64,000 nucleotides of DNA from Mycolicibacterium sp. CH28 (GTDB lineage Bacteria; Actinomycetota; Actinomycetes; Mycobacteriales; Mycobacteriaceae), in NCBI RefSeq assembly GCF_004745805.1, contig NZ_SRLQ01000024.1, positions 1 through 64,000 of the forward strand, in the 5' to 3' direction. A program made the translations under genes and the position numbers. Under the pieces are notes generated by a model that was given only the letters and a program-made list of their open reading frames with translations, was not told the origin of the DNA and ran no database searches. Positions 8,807 to 18,614 of the stretch are shown here, one piece after another (the first letter of the stretch is position 1; each line of letters starts with the position of its first letter).

Positions 8807-9307
8807 ATGTCCCGTTCATTCGAGATCGTCAGCGAATCAACCGCGAGCGTCGACGCCATCCACGCGGCGTTCGGACGTGAGGATTACTGGCTGGACCGGC
8901 TAGCCGGCGATGCCGCATCCACCCTCGATTCGTTCGTCATCGACGCCGAGGGGGCCGTGGAAGTACACATCACCCAGCACCTCGGTCGCCAGATCCTGCC
9001 ACCCCTGGTCGCGCAATTCGTGCCCGGCGACTTGAAGCTGCTGTACCGCGAGACGTGGCGACGGACCGGCGACCGCCACGTGCGCGGCGAAAGCCACGTC
9101 GCGGCTTCCGGCGGACTCGGATCGAGCCGCGCCGAGAACTGGCTGACGCCGGCGGGCACCGCGTCCCAGCTGCGTTCCGCCGGAGAAGTGCACGTCAAAA
9201 TCCCTTGGGTGGGCGGCAAACTCGAGAAGTCGATAGGTGAGAGCCTGGCCAAGAGCATCCCCGCGACACTGCGCTACACCACCACCTGGATCACCGAACA
9301 CGCGTAA
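8807..9307 (+). CDS. DUF2505-like protein (SRPBCC fold)
   Basis: A protein of 166 residues from ATG 8807 (MSRSFEIVSESTASVD); a TTG two codons upstream is possible. The pattern of a short start, a helix with a DYWLDRL stretch and alternating beta strands fits the actinobacterial DUF2505 family, which has an SRPBCC-type lipid-binding fold. There are no membrane segments or signal peptide. Its role in the locus is unknown; binding of a hydrophobic intermediate would fit the fold but is not shown. It is followed by the leader of the first acyltransferase. Confidence 0.7.
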   Translation: MSRSFEIVSESTASVDAIHAAFGREDYWLDRLAGDAASTLDSFVIDAEGAVEVHITQHLGRQILPPLVAQFVPGDLKLLYRETWRRTGDRHVRGESHVAASGGLGSSRAENWLTPAGTASQLRSAGEVHVKIPWVGGKLEKSIGESLAKSIPATLRYTTTWITEHA

Positions 9308-9330
9308 ACCGCCGATAATTGACGTTGGCA

Positions 9331-9343
9331 AATGTAAGAATGC
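9331..9343 (+). repeat. Conserved leader element, copy 1
   Basis: AATGTAAGAATGC lies about 50 nt before the first acyltransferase start. The same 13 bases precede the second and third copies. Copies 2 and 3 also share CAATTGACGT downstream. The function is not known; it may be part of a duplicated promoter or leader. Confidence 0.6.
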
Positions 9344-9391
9344 GTCAACCGACAGACGCGTCCGCTCATTGACCTCACTAAGCAGGTGATC

Positions 9392-11584
9392 TTGCGCCAG
9401 GCTGACAGCGTTAGCCCTACCGAACAGCAGCCTCAGCGCCCCCAACAGCAGACGTTCCGTGCGGACATCGAGGGTTTGCGTGCCGTTGCCGTGCTGGCCG
9501 TCGTCTTGTTTCACGCCGCTGTTCCCGGCATCAGCGGCGGTTATGTCGGCGTCGACGTTTTCTTCGTCATCTCGGGTTTCCTGATCACCGGACTGCTCTG
9601 GCGCGAGGTCAATAACACGGGCAGTGTGCGGCTGCGAAGCTTCTACGGCGCGCGCGCCCGCCGGTTGCTGCCGGCTTCGGCGTTCGTCGGCGTCGTCACC
9701 ATGGTCGCCTCCGCGATCCTGTTGCCCCCGTTGCAGGGTCGGCCCGCGATCAGTGATGGCATCGCCAGCGCGCTCTACGTCAGCAATTACCAATTCGTCA
9801 TGCAAGGCGTCGACTACTTCGCCAACCATGTGACGGCGTCGCCGTTCCTGCATTACTGGTCATTGGGCGTCGAGGAGCAGTTCTACCTGGTGTGGGCGCC
9901 AATGCTTCTCGGTACGGTCTGGCTGATTCGGCTGGCACGGCGAGCGCGACGGCGCCCGACAACCGAAGCCACCGCCTCCAGGCGGCCGTTCATCGTGTTG
10001 CTCACGCTGATCACGGTGCTGTCGTTCACGCTGTCCTTTCTGGCGAGCTACGTCGTGCCCGCTGCGGCCTTCTATTCACTGCCCACCCGGGCCTGGCAGC
10101 TGGCCATCGGCGGCTTGATCGCACTGACCGCCCGGGAATGGCAACGCCTTTCGCCACGCGTCGCCGCCGTCATGGGCGGGTCCGGGCTGGCCCTGATCCT
10201 GTTTGCCTGCGTCTGGTTAAGCCCAACCACGCTGTATCCGGGTAGTGCGGCACTACTGCCTACCGTGGGCGCGGCACTGATCATCGGAGCCGGCTGCGCC
10301 GCGCCCACCCACGGCGGTGGACGCCTACTCGGCTCGGCACCGATGCGTGCGATCGGCCGCATCTCCTATTCGTGGTACCTGTGGCATTGGCCGCTGCTGG
10401 TCCTCGGCCCATTCCTGCTGGGGCATTCGCTGGGACTGGCAGAACGGATCACCGTTGCTGTGCTGGCCGCCGGGCTGGCCTGGCTGACCCTGCGCTACCT
10501 GGAGAACCCACTACGTTTCGCCCCGAAGATCCGCAGCTCCGCCTGGCGCAGCCTCGGTCTGGGCGCGACAGCGACCATCGTCGCGGTCTGCGCCGGCCTG
10601 GCGCTGCTGCGAGTGCTGCCGACACCGGTCGGGCACGGCGCGCCGGTGACACCGCTGAACTTCACCGCGGTACCCGTGCGCTCCGGCGCCCCCCTCGATA
10701 CCTACGACGCCGCGGTGCGGCGGACGTTCGCTCAAGTGCAAACCGCCGTCGCGGCATCCACCAACCTCAAAGCCGTCCCCGCCAACCTGACACCACCACT
10801 CTCCGACATCTTCGCCGAGAAGAAGGCGTTGTCGTTCAACGGCTGTCTGCGCGGGCCGTTCGAAAGTGGGCAGCCCGAGTGCGCGATGGGCGACACCACC
10901 TCGTCGACGACCGTCGCCCTGGTCGGCGACTCACATGCCGCGATGTGGACGCCAGCATTGGAGCAGGTCGCGACCTCACGCCAGTGGCGGCTGGAGATGC
11001 TGGGCAAAGGGGCATGCCCGCTGTTGGATCTTCCTATCACCAGTCCCATGAGCCGCTTGGCCGAGCGCTTCGAACACTGCGCCGGGTGGCGCGCTCAGAT
11101 CGTCTCCCGGCTGGAGGCCGAGCGTCCACGACTGATCGTGTTGAGCCTCTGGCGGGGCTACGGGACTGCGGAAGCGCTCTCCGGGTATCGCGCGTACGAC
11201 CCCGCGTGGATCGACAGCCTCACCCGCCTGGTGCAGCGGTTGCGTGCAACAGGGGCGCAGGTGTTGGTGCTCGGCCCCATCCCCAATCCGCATTTCCAGG
11301 TGCCGATCTGTTTGTCCGGGTATCTCGACGACGTACCAGCCTGTACGCCAGCTCGGTCAACCGCGGTCAACGAATCCGGCATCGCCGCCGAGAGCGCCGC
11401 GACCAAAGCCGGTGGCGGGCAGTATGCCGACACCACCGACCTATTCTGCGCTGCAGAACGCTGCCCTGCGATCGTCGGCAACACACTGGTCTACCTAGAT
11501 GAGAACCACATGACACTCGAGTACGCGCGGTTGCTGGCCCCGGCCGTCGGGGCGTTGACCGACCGTGCCCTCGCCCACGTCTAG
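9392..11584 (+). CDS. Integral membrane O-acyltransferase, acyltransferase_3 plus SGNH domain, copy 1
   Basis: A protein of about 730 residues. TTG 9392 is chosen because the third paralogue has only the equivalent TTG; GTG 9386 is the alternative. The N-terminal half is an OafA-type membrane domain with about ten helices, with FRADIEGLRAVAVLAVVLFH followed by GYVGVDVFFVISGFLITGLL. The C-terminal third is an extracytoplasmic SGNH domain with a VGDSHAAMW block and a closing DENH with catalytic Asp and His. Such enzymes pass acetyl or other acyl groups across the membrane onto sugars, and GPL acetyltransferase Atf belongs to the same membrane family. The sugar target is inference. Confidence 0.9.
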   Translation: MRQADSVSPTEQQPQRPQQQTFRADIEGLRAVAVLAVVLFHAAVPGISGGYVGVDVFFVISGFLITGLLWREVNNTGSVRLRSFYGARARRLLPASAFVGVVTMVASAILLPPLQGRPAISDGIASALYVSNYQFVMQGVDYFANHVTASPFLHYWSLGVEEQFYLVWAPMLLGTVWLIRLARRARRRPTTEATASRRPFIVLLTLITVLSFTLSFLASYVVPAAAFYSLPTRAWQLAIGGLIALTAREWQRLSPRVAAVMGGSGLALILFACVWLSPTTLYPGSAALLPTVGAALIIGAGCAAPTHGGGRLLGSAPMRAIGRISYSWYLWHWPLLVLGPFLLGHSLGLAERITVAVLAAGLAWLTLRYLENPLRFAPKIRSSAWRSLGLGATATIVAVCAGLALLRVLPTPVGHGAPVTPLNFTAVPVRSGAPLDTYDAAVRRTFAQVQTAVAASTNLKAVPANLTPPLSDIFAEKKALSFNGCLRGPFESGQPECAMGDTTSSTTVALVGDSHAAMWTPALEQVATSRQWRLEMLGKGACPLLDLPITSPMSRLAERFEHCAGWRAQIVSRLEAERPRLIVLSLWRGYGTAEALSGYRAYDPAWIDSLTRLVQRLRATGAQVLVLGPIPNPHFQVPICLSGYLDDVPACTPARSTAVNESGIAAESAATKAGGGQYADTTDLFCAAERCPAIVGNTLVYLDENHMTLEYARLLAPAVGALTDRALAHV

Positions 11585-11628
11585 TCGCAGAACGCCGTTC
11601 TCGAAACCACCCCTTGTAGCCGCGCCCG

Positions 11629-11641
11629 AATGTAAGAATGC
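11629..11641 (+). repeat. Conserved leader element, copy 2
   Basis: AATGTAAGAATGC, followed by CAATTGACGT, upstream of the second acyltransferase. It matches the elements at 9331 and 14241. Confidence 0.6.
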
Positions 11642-11683
11642 CTCGACTCAATTGACGTGTTCGCTGATAGCAGGTAGGTGACC

Positions 11684-13870
11684 TTGCCCCACGCCGACAG
11701 TCTTAGCGCTAGCCAAGGACAGCAGAGTCGGCGCCCGGATCAGAAGCATTTCCGCCCGGACATTGAGGGCTTGCGCGCGATCGCGGTGACAGCCGTGGTT
11801 TTGTTTCACGCTGCAATACCCGGAATCCGTGGCGGCTACGTGGGTGTCGACGTGTTCTTCGTGATCTCCGGGTTCCTGATCACCGGACTACTGTGGCGCG
11901 AGGTCAGCGGGACCGGCAGCGTTTCGCTGCGCCGCTTCTACGGCGCCCGGGCCCGCCGGCTACTGCCGGCCTCGGCCACCGTCGGCGTCATCACGATGAT
12001 CGCCTCGCTCGTTCTGTTGCCGCCGCTGCGGGTCCCGACGGTTATCTACGACGGCATCGCCAGCGCGCTCTACGTCGGCAACTACTGGTTCATCATTGAC
12101 AACATCAACTATTTCTCCGACCTGCTGACGCCGTCGCCGTTCCTGCATTACTGGTCGTTGGGTGTCGAGGAACAGTTCTATCTGGTCTGGGCACCGCTGA
12201 TCCTCGGCACCGCATGGCTGATCCGGCGCTTCCGGCGAGACAGAACACGAGCCATCGCATCCTCACGACGCCCCTACCTGATCGTCCTCGGACTGGTCGC
12301 CGCTGTCTCGTTCGCATTGTCACTGGTGATCACCTACGTCGTGCCCGCCATGGCGTTCTTCTCACTCCCCACCCGGGCCTGGCAGCTGGCCCTCGGCGGC
12401 TTGATCGCGCTCACCGCCCTGAAATGGCAACGCCTCTCACCACACACCGCGGCAATTGCCGGCTGGACCGGACTGGGCATGATCGTGCTCGCCTGCGTCT
12501 GGTTCACCTCGACCACACCATTCCCGGGCACGGCCGCACTGCTACCCACCCTCGGCGCGGTCCTGGTGATCGGCGCCGGCTGCGCCACACCATCGCAGGG
12601 CTGCGGCCAATTCCTCAGCACGCCACCGATGCGCGCCATCGGCCGCATCTCCTACTCCTGGTACCTGTGGCACTGGCCCGTACTGGTCCTCGCACCCGCA
12701 CTACTAGGCCACCCACTCGGACTTGCCGAACGGATCACCGCAGCACTACTCGCCGCCGGACTAGCCTGGCTGACCCTGCAATACCTAGAAAACCCACTGC
12801 GCTTCGCCCCAAAAATCCGCGACTCCCCCTGGCGCAGCCTCGGCCTGGGCGCACTGGCCACCACGATCGCTGTCTTCGTCGGACTCGGACTACTCAAAGT
12901 CGTCCCCACACCCACAGGACCAGGCGCGGCCGTACCGGAAGTCACCCTCGAGGGTGTGTCGGCGCCCACCGGATCCACCATGGCCGCCTACGACGCTGCC
13001 GTCGAGCAGACCGTCGCCCAGGCACAGGCCGCGCTCGCGGCCTCCCTCGCCATCAAGGCCGTGCCGTCAAACCTGACTCCACCACTGACCAAACTGACGG
13101 CCGAGCAAGGGGACTACACCTACAGCGGCTGCCTGCGCACGCCCTACGAAAGTGGCCAGCCTGAGTGCATCATGGGTGACACCACCTCAACGACCACCGT
13201 GGCCCTGATCGGCGACTCACATGCCGCAATGTGGACCCCAGCCTTCCAACAGATCGCCACCCAACGACACTGGCGCCTACAAATGATGGCCAAGGAGGCG
13301 TGCGCTCTCGTGGATGCGCGGGCCGGCGGCGTCTTCGGCAATCTCGTTGAAGATCTCCAGCACTGCCAGCAATGGCGCGATGAGGTCATGGCCCGGCTCA
13401 AAGCCGAACACCCCCGACTCGTCGTGATCAGCGTATGGCGCGGCTACGGAACCGACGAAACGATGTCGGGATTCCGGGCGTACGATTCCGCCTGGCTAGA
13501 GGGCATGGCTCGTCTCGTACAAGAGCTAAGAGCCTTCGGCACACAGGTATTGGTGCTCGGACCGATCCCCAGTCCCCACGCCAATGTGCCGATCTGCGTG
13601 TCCGGCCACCTCGACAACGCCACCGCCTGCGCACTATCCCGGTCGGCCGCGGTGAACCAACCCAGCATCGCCGCCGAAACCACCGCCACAACAACCGCCG
13701 GCGGACAATACGCCGACCTCACCAACCTGTTCTGCACCGCACAGACCTGCCCCGTCATCGCCGGAAACACCCTGATCTATCTCGACGTCAGTCATCTCAC
13801 GCTTCAATATTCACGCGTACTGACGCCTGCCATTGCAGCGCTGGCCGACCGTGCCCTCGCTCACGGGTGA
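11684..13870 (+). CDS. Integral membrane O-acyltransferase, acyltransferase_3 plus SGNH domain, copy 2
   Basis: A protein of about 728 residues and a close paralogue of its neighbours. TTG 11684 is preferred; GTG 11678 is possible. It has the FRPDIEGLRAIAVTAVVLFH start, the GYVGVDVFFVISGFLITGLL helix, and an SGNH tail with IGDSHAAMW and a closing DVSH. Compared with copy 1, the middle and the SGNH domain have diverged most, which could mean a different acceptor position. A hairpin with a 9-bp stem lies 12 bp past the stop. It is the middle of a three-gene tandem array, each copy with its own conserved leader. Confidence 0.9.
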   Translation: MPHADSLSASQGQQSRRPDQKHFRPDIEGLRAIAVTAVVLFHAAIPGIRGGYVGVDVFFVISGFLITGLLWREVSGTGSVSLRRFYGARARRLLPASATVGVITMIASLVLLPPLRVPTVIYDGIASALYVGNYWFIIDNINYFSDLLTPSPFLHYWSLGVEEQFYLVWAPLILGTAWLIRRFRRDRTRAIASSRRPYLIVLGLVAAVSFALSLVITYVVPAMAFFSLPTRAWQLALGGLIALTALKWQRLSPHTAAIAGWTGLGMIVLACVWFTSTTPFPGTAALLPTLGAVLVIGAGCATPSQGCGQFLSTPPMRAIGRISYSWYLWHWPVLVLAPALLGHPLGLAERITAALLAAGLAWLTLQYLENPLRFAPKIRDSPWRSLGLGALATTIAVFVGLGLLKVVPTPTGPGAAVPEVTLEGVSAPTGSTMAAYDAAVEQTVAQAQAALAASLAIKAVPSNLTPPLTKLTAEQGDYTYSGCLRTPYESGQPECIMGDTTSTTTVALIGDSHAAMWTPAFQQIATQRHWRLQMMAKEACALVDARAGGVFGNLVEDLQHCQQWRDEVMARLKAEHPRLVVISVWRGYGTDETMSGFRAYDSAWLEGMARLVQELRAFGTQVLVLGPIPSPHANVPICVSGHLDNATACALSRSAAVNQPSIAAETTATTTAGGQYADLTNLFCTAQTCPVIAGNTLIYLDVSHLTLQYSRVLTPAIAALADRALAHG

Positions 13871-13882
13871 CCAGCCCACGAA

Positions 13883-13914
13883 CGAGATCGGAAAGGCACA
13901 GGGTGCCGATCTCG
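13883..13914 (+). terminator. Hairpin after the second acyltransferase
   Basis: CGAGATCGG pairs perfectly with CCGATCTCG across a 14-nt loop, starting 12 bp past the stop codon. There is no U tract, which is common in mycobacterial terminators. Confidence 0.45.
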
Positions 13915-14240
13915 CCGCCCGTACTGCTGCGCGCGATCACACAGCGGGTTTGGTTACGGGAGTTCTTGATCCGCGTATGAAGGCGGTGCGCCCAAAGTGG
14001 CGGTATTCGGACGGGCTGTCATCTCCGGCGATCTCGGCGATCGTCTCGGCCATCGAGATCGGCGGGCTCGTGAGAGCGAACTAACTCGAGCCAATCGGCC
14101 GTACAGCGACAAGTGCCGTCGCGAGGCCGAAGCAGCGACCTCATCATCGGAATTCTGCGGCAGGTCCACAGCCACGTGAATTGCCGGGGTGGCAATCCCA
14201 CCAGCACTGATCGCCGAAACCACCTTCGATCGGTAAGGCG

Positions 14241-14253
14241 AATGTAAGAATGC
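14241..14253 (+). repeat. Conserved leader element, copy 3
   Basis: AATGTAAGAATGC, followed by CAATTGACGT, upstream of the third acyltransferase. It matches the elements at 9331 and 11629. Confidence 0.6.
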
Positions 14254-14296
14254 CTCAACTCAATTGACGTTTCCTCTTATTCATGAGTAGGTCACC

Positions 14297-16498
14297 TTGC
14301 CCCACGCCGACAGTCTCAGCGATGCTGAGGAGCAGCAGCTTGGGCGCCAAGAACAGAGACAATTCCGCCCCGACATCGAGGGCCTTCGCGCCGTCGCGGT
14401 GCTCGCCGTGGTTCTGTTCCATGCCGAGATCCCCGGCCTCAGCGGTGGATTCGTCGGAGTGGATGTGTTCTTCGTCATCTCAGGCTTCTTGATCACTGGA
14501 CTGCTGTGGCGCGAGGCCAGCGCCTCGGGCACGGTGCGTCTGGGACGTTTCTACGGGGCTAGGGCGCGGCGGCTCCTGCCGGCCTCGGCCTTGGTCGGGG
14601 TCTTCATCATGGTCTCGTCGGTTCTCGTGTTGCCGCCACTGCAGGCACGGAGCGTTATCGGCGACGGTATCGCCAGTGCGTTGTATGTCAGCAATTACCG
14701 ATTCGCGCTGCAAGGCGTCGATTACCTGGCCCCCTTGGCCCCGCCATCACCGTTTCAGCACTACTGGTCGTTAGGTGTCGAGGAGCAGTTCTACCTGGTA
14801 TGGGCCCCATTGATGTTGGGCACGGCGTGGCTGATCCGACGTGCGCGCCGGAAGACCGGGGCGGCGGCCACCGCATCGCAGTACCTCTATCCGGTGGTTC
14901 TAAGTCTGGTCGCCGCCGTGTCTTTCGCGCTCTCTCTGGTGGTGACGTTTTGGGCACCTTCCCTGGCGTTCTTCTCACTGCCGACCCGAGCGTGGCAGCT
15001 GGCCATCGGTGGACTGGTGGCGTTGACCGCGGTTCATTGGCGCCGCCTCCCAACTCGGGTAGCCGCGATCACCGGATGGGTCGGGCTGTCCATGATCCTG
15101 CTGGCATGCGTCTGGTTGAGCCAGACGACGTTGTACCCCGGTTGGGCCGCAGCGTTGCCGACGCTCGGCACGGTACTGGTCATTGGTGCCGGCTGCGCAA
15201 CACCAATCCAGGGATGCGGACGCCTGCTCAAGATGCGGCTCATGCAGTGGCTGGGCCGCATCTCCTACTCCTTGTATCTCTGGCATTGGCCGATCTTGCT
15301 GATGGCTTTGTGGGCGATAGCCCCCGTCACAGGCCACGCCTTGCTCCTCGGCGCGGCAGGGATCGCACTTTCGGTCGCGCTGGCCGCGCTCACCCTGCGG
15401 TTCGTCGAAAACCCGCTGCGCTACGCGCCAAGAATCCGAAATTCGCCGTTGCGCAGTATCGCCGTCGGCGGCGTTGCGACCGCGGTGGCTGCAGCCGTCG
15501 GATTCGCACTGCAAGTACCGAGCCCGGTGGGTCATGGCGCACCCGCTGTGGCTCTGAAAGTCGATGCAATACCCGTCCCTCCTGGCTCGGATACGGGTAC
15601 CTACGACGCAGCAGTGCGGCGTGCCTTCGCCCAAGTGCAAGCGGCCGTCACGGCATCGGTCGATGTCCAAGCCGTACCGTCGAATCTCACTCCCCCGCTC
15701 GGCGACGTGGCGCAAAAAGATGATCCCGGCGCAGCCCCCGCTGGCTGCGTTCTCAGCTTTTTCGAAGTCGGACAGCCGGAATGCGCTACAGGCGACGTCG
15801 CTTCGTCGACCAGGGTGGCCCTCATCGGTGACTCGAACGCCGCAATGTGGAATCCGGCATTCAAACAACTAGCTGCGCAGCGACACTGGCGGCTGGAGAC
15901 CATGGCGAAGTTCGGCTGCCCCATGCTGGACCTGCCCACCCTCAACCCTGTCCTCGAACGGCCGTACACCGAGTGCACGCAGTGGCGCACCCAGCTCATC
16001 GCTCGGCTACATACCGAACGGCCTCAACTGATCGTGTTGAGCGTGATGCGGCGATATGGCGCCGGCTACGGGTGGAACGTCGGTTTCAGCTCGTATGAAC
16101 CGGAGTGGCTGACGGCAGTGACTCGACTCGTTCAGCAGTTGCACGCGACGGGCGCACAAGTACTGGTCCTCGGACCGATCCCCAGTCCGCAGACAAGCAC
16201 ACCCGACTGCCTGTCCGTGCATCTCGAGGACGCCACGGCCTGCTCGACACCAAAGTCAACTGCAGTTAACGCAGCAGGAATCACCGCGGAGGACATCGCC
16301 GCAAGAACCGGCGGCGGGCAATACGCCAACCTCACCGACCTGTTCTGCACGGCTGAACACTGCCCAGCCATCGTCGGCAACACCCTGGTGTACGCCGACA
16401 GAAATCACCTGACGCTCCAATATGCTCGGGTGCTGGCTCCAGTTATGGGAATACTGACCGACCGCGCGCTCGCCCACGGTTCGCAAACAGGAGGCTGA
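14297..16498 (+). CDS. Integral membrane O-acyltransferase, acyltransferase_3 plus SGNH domain, copy 3
   Basis: A protein of 733 residues starting at TTG 14297. The GTG found two codons earlier in the other copies is GTC here, which supports TTG as the shared start. It has FRPDIEGLRAVAVLAVVLFH, the GFVGVDVFFVISGFLITGLL helix, and an SGNH tail in which the first block reads IGDSNAAMW, with Asn in place of the His seen in copies 1 and 2. The closing DRNH is kept, so the catalytic Ser, Asp and His are all present. An AGGAGG ribosome site for the next gene overlaps the 3' end, so this gene and the epimerase gene at 16501 are probably coupled. Confidence 0.9.
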   Translation: MPHADSLSDAEEQQLGRQEQRQFRPDIEGLRAVAVLAVVLFHAEIPGLSGGFVGVDVFFVISGFLITGLLWREASASGTVRLGRFYGARARRLLPASALVGVFIMVSSVLVLPPLQARSVIGDGIASALYVSNYRFALQGVDYLAPLAPPSPFQHYWSLGVEEQFYLVWAPLMLGTAWLIRRARRKTGAAATASQYLYPVVLSLVAAVSFALSLVVTFWAPSLAFFSLPTRAWQLAIGGLVALTAVHWRRLPTRVAAITGWVGLSMILLACVWLSQTTLYPGWAAALPTLGTVLVIGAGCATPIQGCGRLLKMRLMQWLGRISYSLYLWHWPILLMALWAIAPVTGHALLLGAAGIALSVALAALTLRFVENPLRYAPRIRNSPLRSIAVGGVATAVAAAVGFALQVPSPVGHGAPAVALKVDAIPVPPGSDTGTYDAAVRRAFAQVQAAVTASVDVQAVPSNLTPPLGDVAQKDDPGAAPAGCVLSFFEVGQPECATGDVASSTRVALIGDSNAAMWNPAFKQLAAQRHWRLETMAKFGCPMLDLPTLNPVLERPYTECTQWRTQLIARLHTERPQLIVLSVMRRYGAGYGWNVGFSSYEPEWLTAVTRLVQQLHATGAQVLVLGPIPSPQTSTPDCLSVHLEDATACSTPKSTAVNAAGITAEDIAARTGGGQYANLTDLFCTAEHCPAIVGNTLVYADRNHLTLQYARVLAPVMGILTDRALAHGSQTGG

Positions 16499-16500
16499 CT

Positions 16501-17556
16501 TTGTCAAAATCTGCGCTCATTACCGGCGGGGCCGGATTCATCGGGTCCAGGCTCGCACGTCGCCTCGTGGAGGCCGGTTACGACGTGGCCGTGATGGACG
16601 TCCTGCACCCGCAAGTTCACGCCGAAAACGCAACGATCCAGCTACCGTCCACGGTGCGGTTGTTCACCGGCGACGTCACTCATGCCCCTGACTGCGACGC
16701 CGTGCTACGACTGTTCAAGCCTGCCCAGATTGTGCATCTGGCAGCTGAAACGGGCACGGCGCAGTCACTTTCCGAGGCAACCCGCCACGGTTCGGTCAAC
16801 GTCGTTGGGACAACCCAACTACTCGACGCCCTGAGCCGCTCCGGGCACGTGCCAGACCAGTTGGTCCTCGCATCCTCACGGGCCGTTTACGGCGAGGGGG
16901 CCTGGCAAGCCGGCACCCACGTCTTCTATCCGCAGCCGCGCAGCCACGCGCAGCTGGTCGCGGGCATCTGGGATCCTCAAGGTCCCAACAGAGATCCCGC
17001 CTTCCCGCTCGCGAGCAGTGCGATCCAGACCGTACCCCGGCCGACCAACATCTACGCCGCGACCAAACTCGCCCAGGAACACATCCTGGCAGCCTGGACG
17101 GCCGCGCACGACACCAAGCTCAGCGTGCTGCGTCTTCAGAATGTGTACGGACCTGGCCAGTCCCTGACGAACTCCTACACCGGAATCGTCGCGCTCTTCG
17201 CCCGGCTGTCGCTGCAGAAGCAGTCCTTGGAGGTCTACGAAGACGGACGAATCGTGCGCGATTTCGTCTTTATCGATGACGTTGTCGAAGGGCTCTTCTC
17301 CGCGATCGAGGCGCCCGCGGACCCGTCACGCTATGTCGACATCGGGTCGGGTGTGCCGACCACCATCCATGAACTCGCCCAACAACTCGCGACCAGCTGC
17401 GGCGCTCCTGAACCGGTCGTAGTAGGCAAGTTCCGCGACGGCGACGTACGCGCTGCGCGGTGCGACATCGAGCCGGCGATGAGCGCGCTTGGTTGGCGGC
17501 CGAAGTGGTCGCTGGAGGAAGGGACGCGCGCGCTACTCGACTGGATCGGCAAATAA
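16501..17556 (+). CDS. NAD-dependent sugar epimerase/dehydratase (extended SDR)
   Basis: A protein of 351 residues from TTG 16501, with AGGAGG at 16489-16494 giving ideal spacing. The N-terminal Rossmann motif is GGAGFIGS; the catalytic Ser region reads ASSRAVYGEG, and YAATK holds the YxxxK pair. RLQNVYGPGQ and RDFVFIDDVVEG are typical of nucleotide-sugar 4-epimerases and 4,6-dehydratases. It probably changes a dTDP- or UDP-linked sugar used by the local glycosyltransferases; which sugar is not clear. It lies 2 bp after the third acyltransferase stop. Confidence 0.85.
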   Translation: MSKSALITGGAGFIGSRLARRLVEAGYDVAVMDVLHPQVHAENATIQLPSTVRLFTGDVTHAPDCDAVLRLFKPAQIVHLAAETGTAQSLSEATRHGSVNVVGTTQLLDALSRSGHVPDQLVLASSRAVYGEGAWQAGTHVFYPQPRSHAQLVAGIWDPQGPNRDPAFPLASSAIQTVPRPTNIYAATKLAQEHILAAWTAAHDTKLSVLRLQNVYGPGQSLTNSYTGIVALFARLSLQKQSLEVYEDGRIVRDFVFIDDVVEGLFSAIEAPADPSRYVDIGSGVPTTIHELAQQLATSCGAPEPVVVGKFRDGDVRAARCDIEPAMSALGWRPKWSLEEGTRALLDWIGK

Positions 17557-17560
17557 TCGG

Positions 17561-17580
17561 TCACCCGGTGAAGCCGGTGA
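17561..17580 (+). terminator. Possible hairpin after the epimerase gene
   Basis: TCACCCGG and CCGGTGA can pair with one bulged base, 4 bp after the stop. There is no U tract. It may separate the epimerase gene from the exporter genes. Confidence 0.3.
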
Positions 17581-17684
17581 TCACAGCCTTGAAGAGATAG
17601 GTCATTTGTCTTGAATTACTCGGTTGCGACCAAGACGTCGCTACTCCGCCCGAAGCCACCCTGCTCACGCTATGGTCAATATTT

Positions 17685-18614
17685 GTGATCGAGCTTGACG
17701 GCGTGGCGAAGACGTTCGACGGGAACATACTCGCTCTACAGGACGTGACTTTTTCCGTTGCCACGGGATCCGTGTGCGCGCTGCTCGGTCATAACGGCGC
17801 GGGAAAGACGACCACTATCAATATCCTGTCCACGTTGATGAAGCCGTCCTACGGCAAAGCGATCGTTGCCGGGTACGACGTCGCGAAGAACCCGGCCCAA
17901 GTTCGCGCATCCATCTCGATGACCGGGCAGATCGCTGCGATCGACTGGCAGCTCACCGGGCGGGAAAACTTGGTGATGTTCAGCCGCCTGCACGGAATGC
18001 GCCGCAAAGACGCCAACGCGCGAGCCGACGCGTTGATCGAGCAGTTCGATCTCGCCGACGCGGCCGACAGGAACGTAGTCACCTATTCCGGTGGTATGCG
18101 TAGACGCGTCGATATCGCTGCCGCGCTTGTGGTTCCACCGAAAGTGCTCTTCCTCGATGAGCCGACGACAGGGCTAGACCCGCGTAGCCGCCGCAGCGTC
18201 TGGGACCTAGTGTCGTCGTTGGCAGCCGATGGTGTGACGGTTCTGCTCACCACGCAGTATCTAGAGGAAGCCGATGTGCTCAGCGATTCGATCGTCGTCC
18301 TAAATCAGGGTCGCGTTGTCGCTACAGGGACCGCTGACGACCTCAAGCACCGTGTCGGATATAGCCACTGCACGGTCAGTCCGGTCAATCCGGCCGATCT
18401 GCCCAAGATCTTCGCCGCGGTCGCAGACCTCCAGGACGCTCAAGTCGACGAAGATAGCAACACCGTCTCCGTGCCGGCGCCCAACGGTATTGCGACGCTC
18501 AGTGAGGTATTCCGCCGGGTAGATCAGCTTGACCTTGAGCTAGCAGACATTTCGCTACGCAAGCCCTCCTTGGACGAGGTATTCCTACACCTCACCGGCA
18601 GTGTCACCGCGTGA
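17685..18614 (+). CDS. drrA: ABC transporter ATP-binding protein, DrrA-like
   Basis: A protein of 309 residues from GTG 17685. Walker A is GHNGAGKTT (about 35-43), the ABC signature is YSGGMRRR, Walker B is VLFLDEPTT, and the switch region is TTQYLEEAD. The C-terminal extension of about 80 residues is usual in DrrA-type exporters. It should power export of a lipid across the inner membrane together with the two permeases that follow. GTGA overlap with drrB points to translational coupling. DrrABC systems are found in mycobacterial DIM and GPL loci; the substrate here is probably the glycolipid of this locus or a precursor, by inference. Confidence 0.92.
   Translation: MIELDGVAKTFDGNILALQDVTFSVATGSVCALLGHNGAGKTTTINILSTLMKPSYGKAIVAGYDVAKNPAQVRASISMTGQIAAIDWQLTGRENLVMFSRLHGMRRKDANARADALIEQFDLADAADRNVVTYSGGMRRRVDIAAALVVPPKVLFLDEPTTGLDPRSRRSVWDLVSSLAADGVTVLLTTQYLEEADVLSDSIVVLNQGRVVATGTADDLKHRVGYSHCTVSPVNPADLPKIFAAVADLQDAQVDEDSNTVSVPAPNGIATLSEVFRRVDQLDLELADISLRKPSLDEVFLHLTGSVTA

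Larger units (their letters stand above)
13871..14296. other. Intergenic stretch between acyltransferases 2 and 3
   Basis: This 426-bp stretch holds the hairpin at 13883-13914 and the leader element at 14241-14253. The short open frames here have no recognisable family and no good start signals. I see nothing else in it. Confidence 0.5.
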
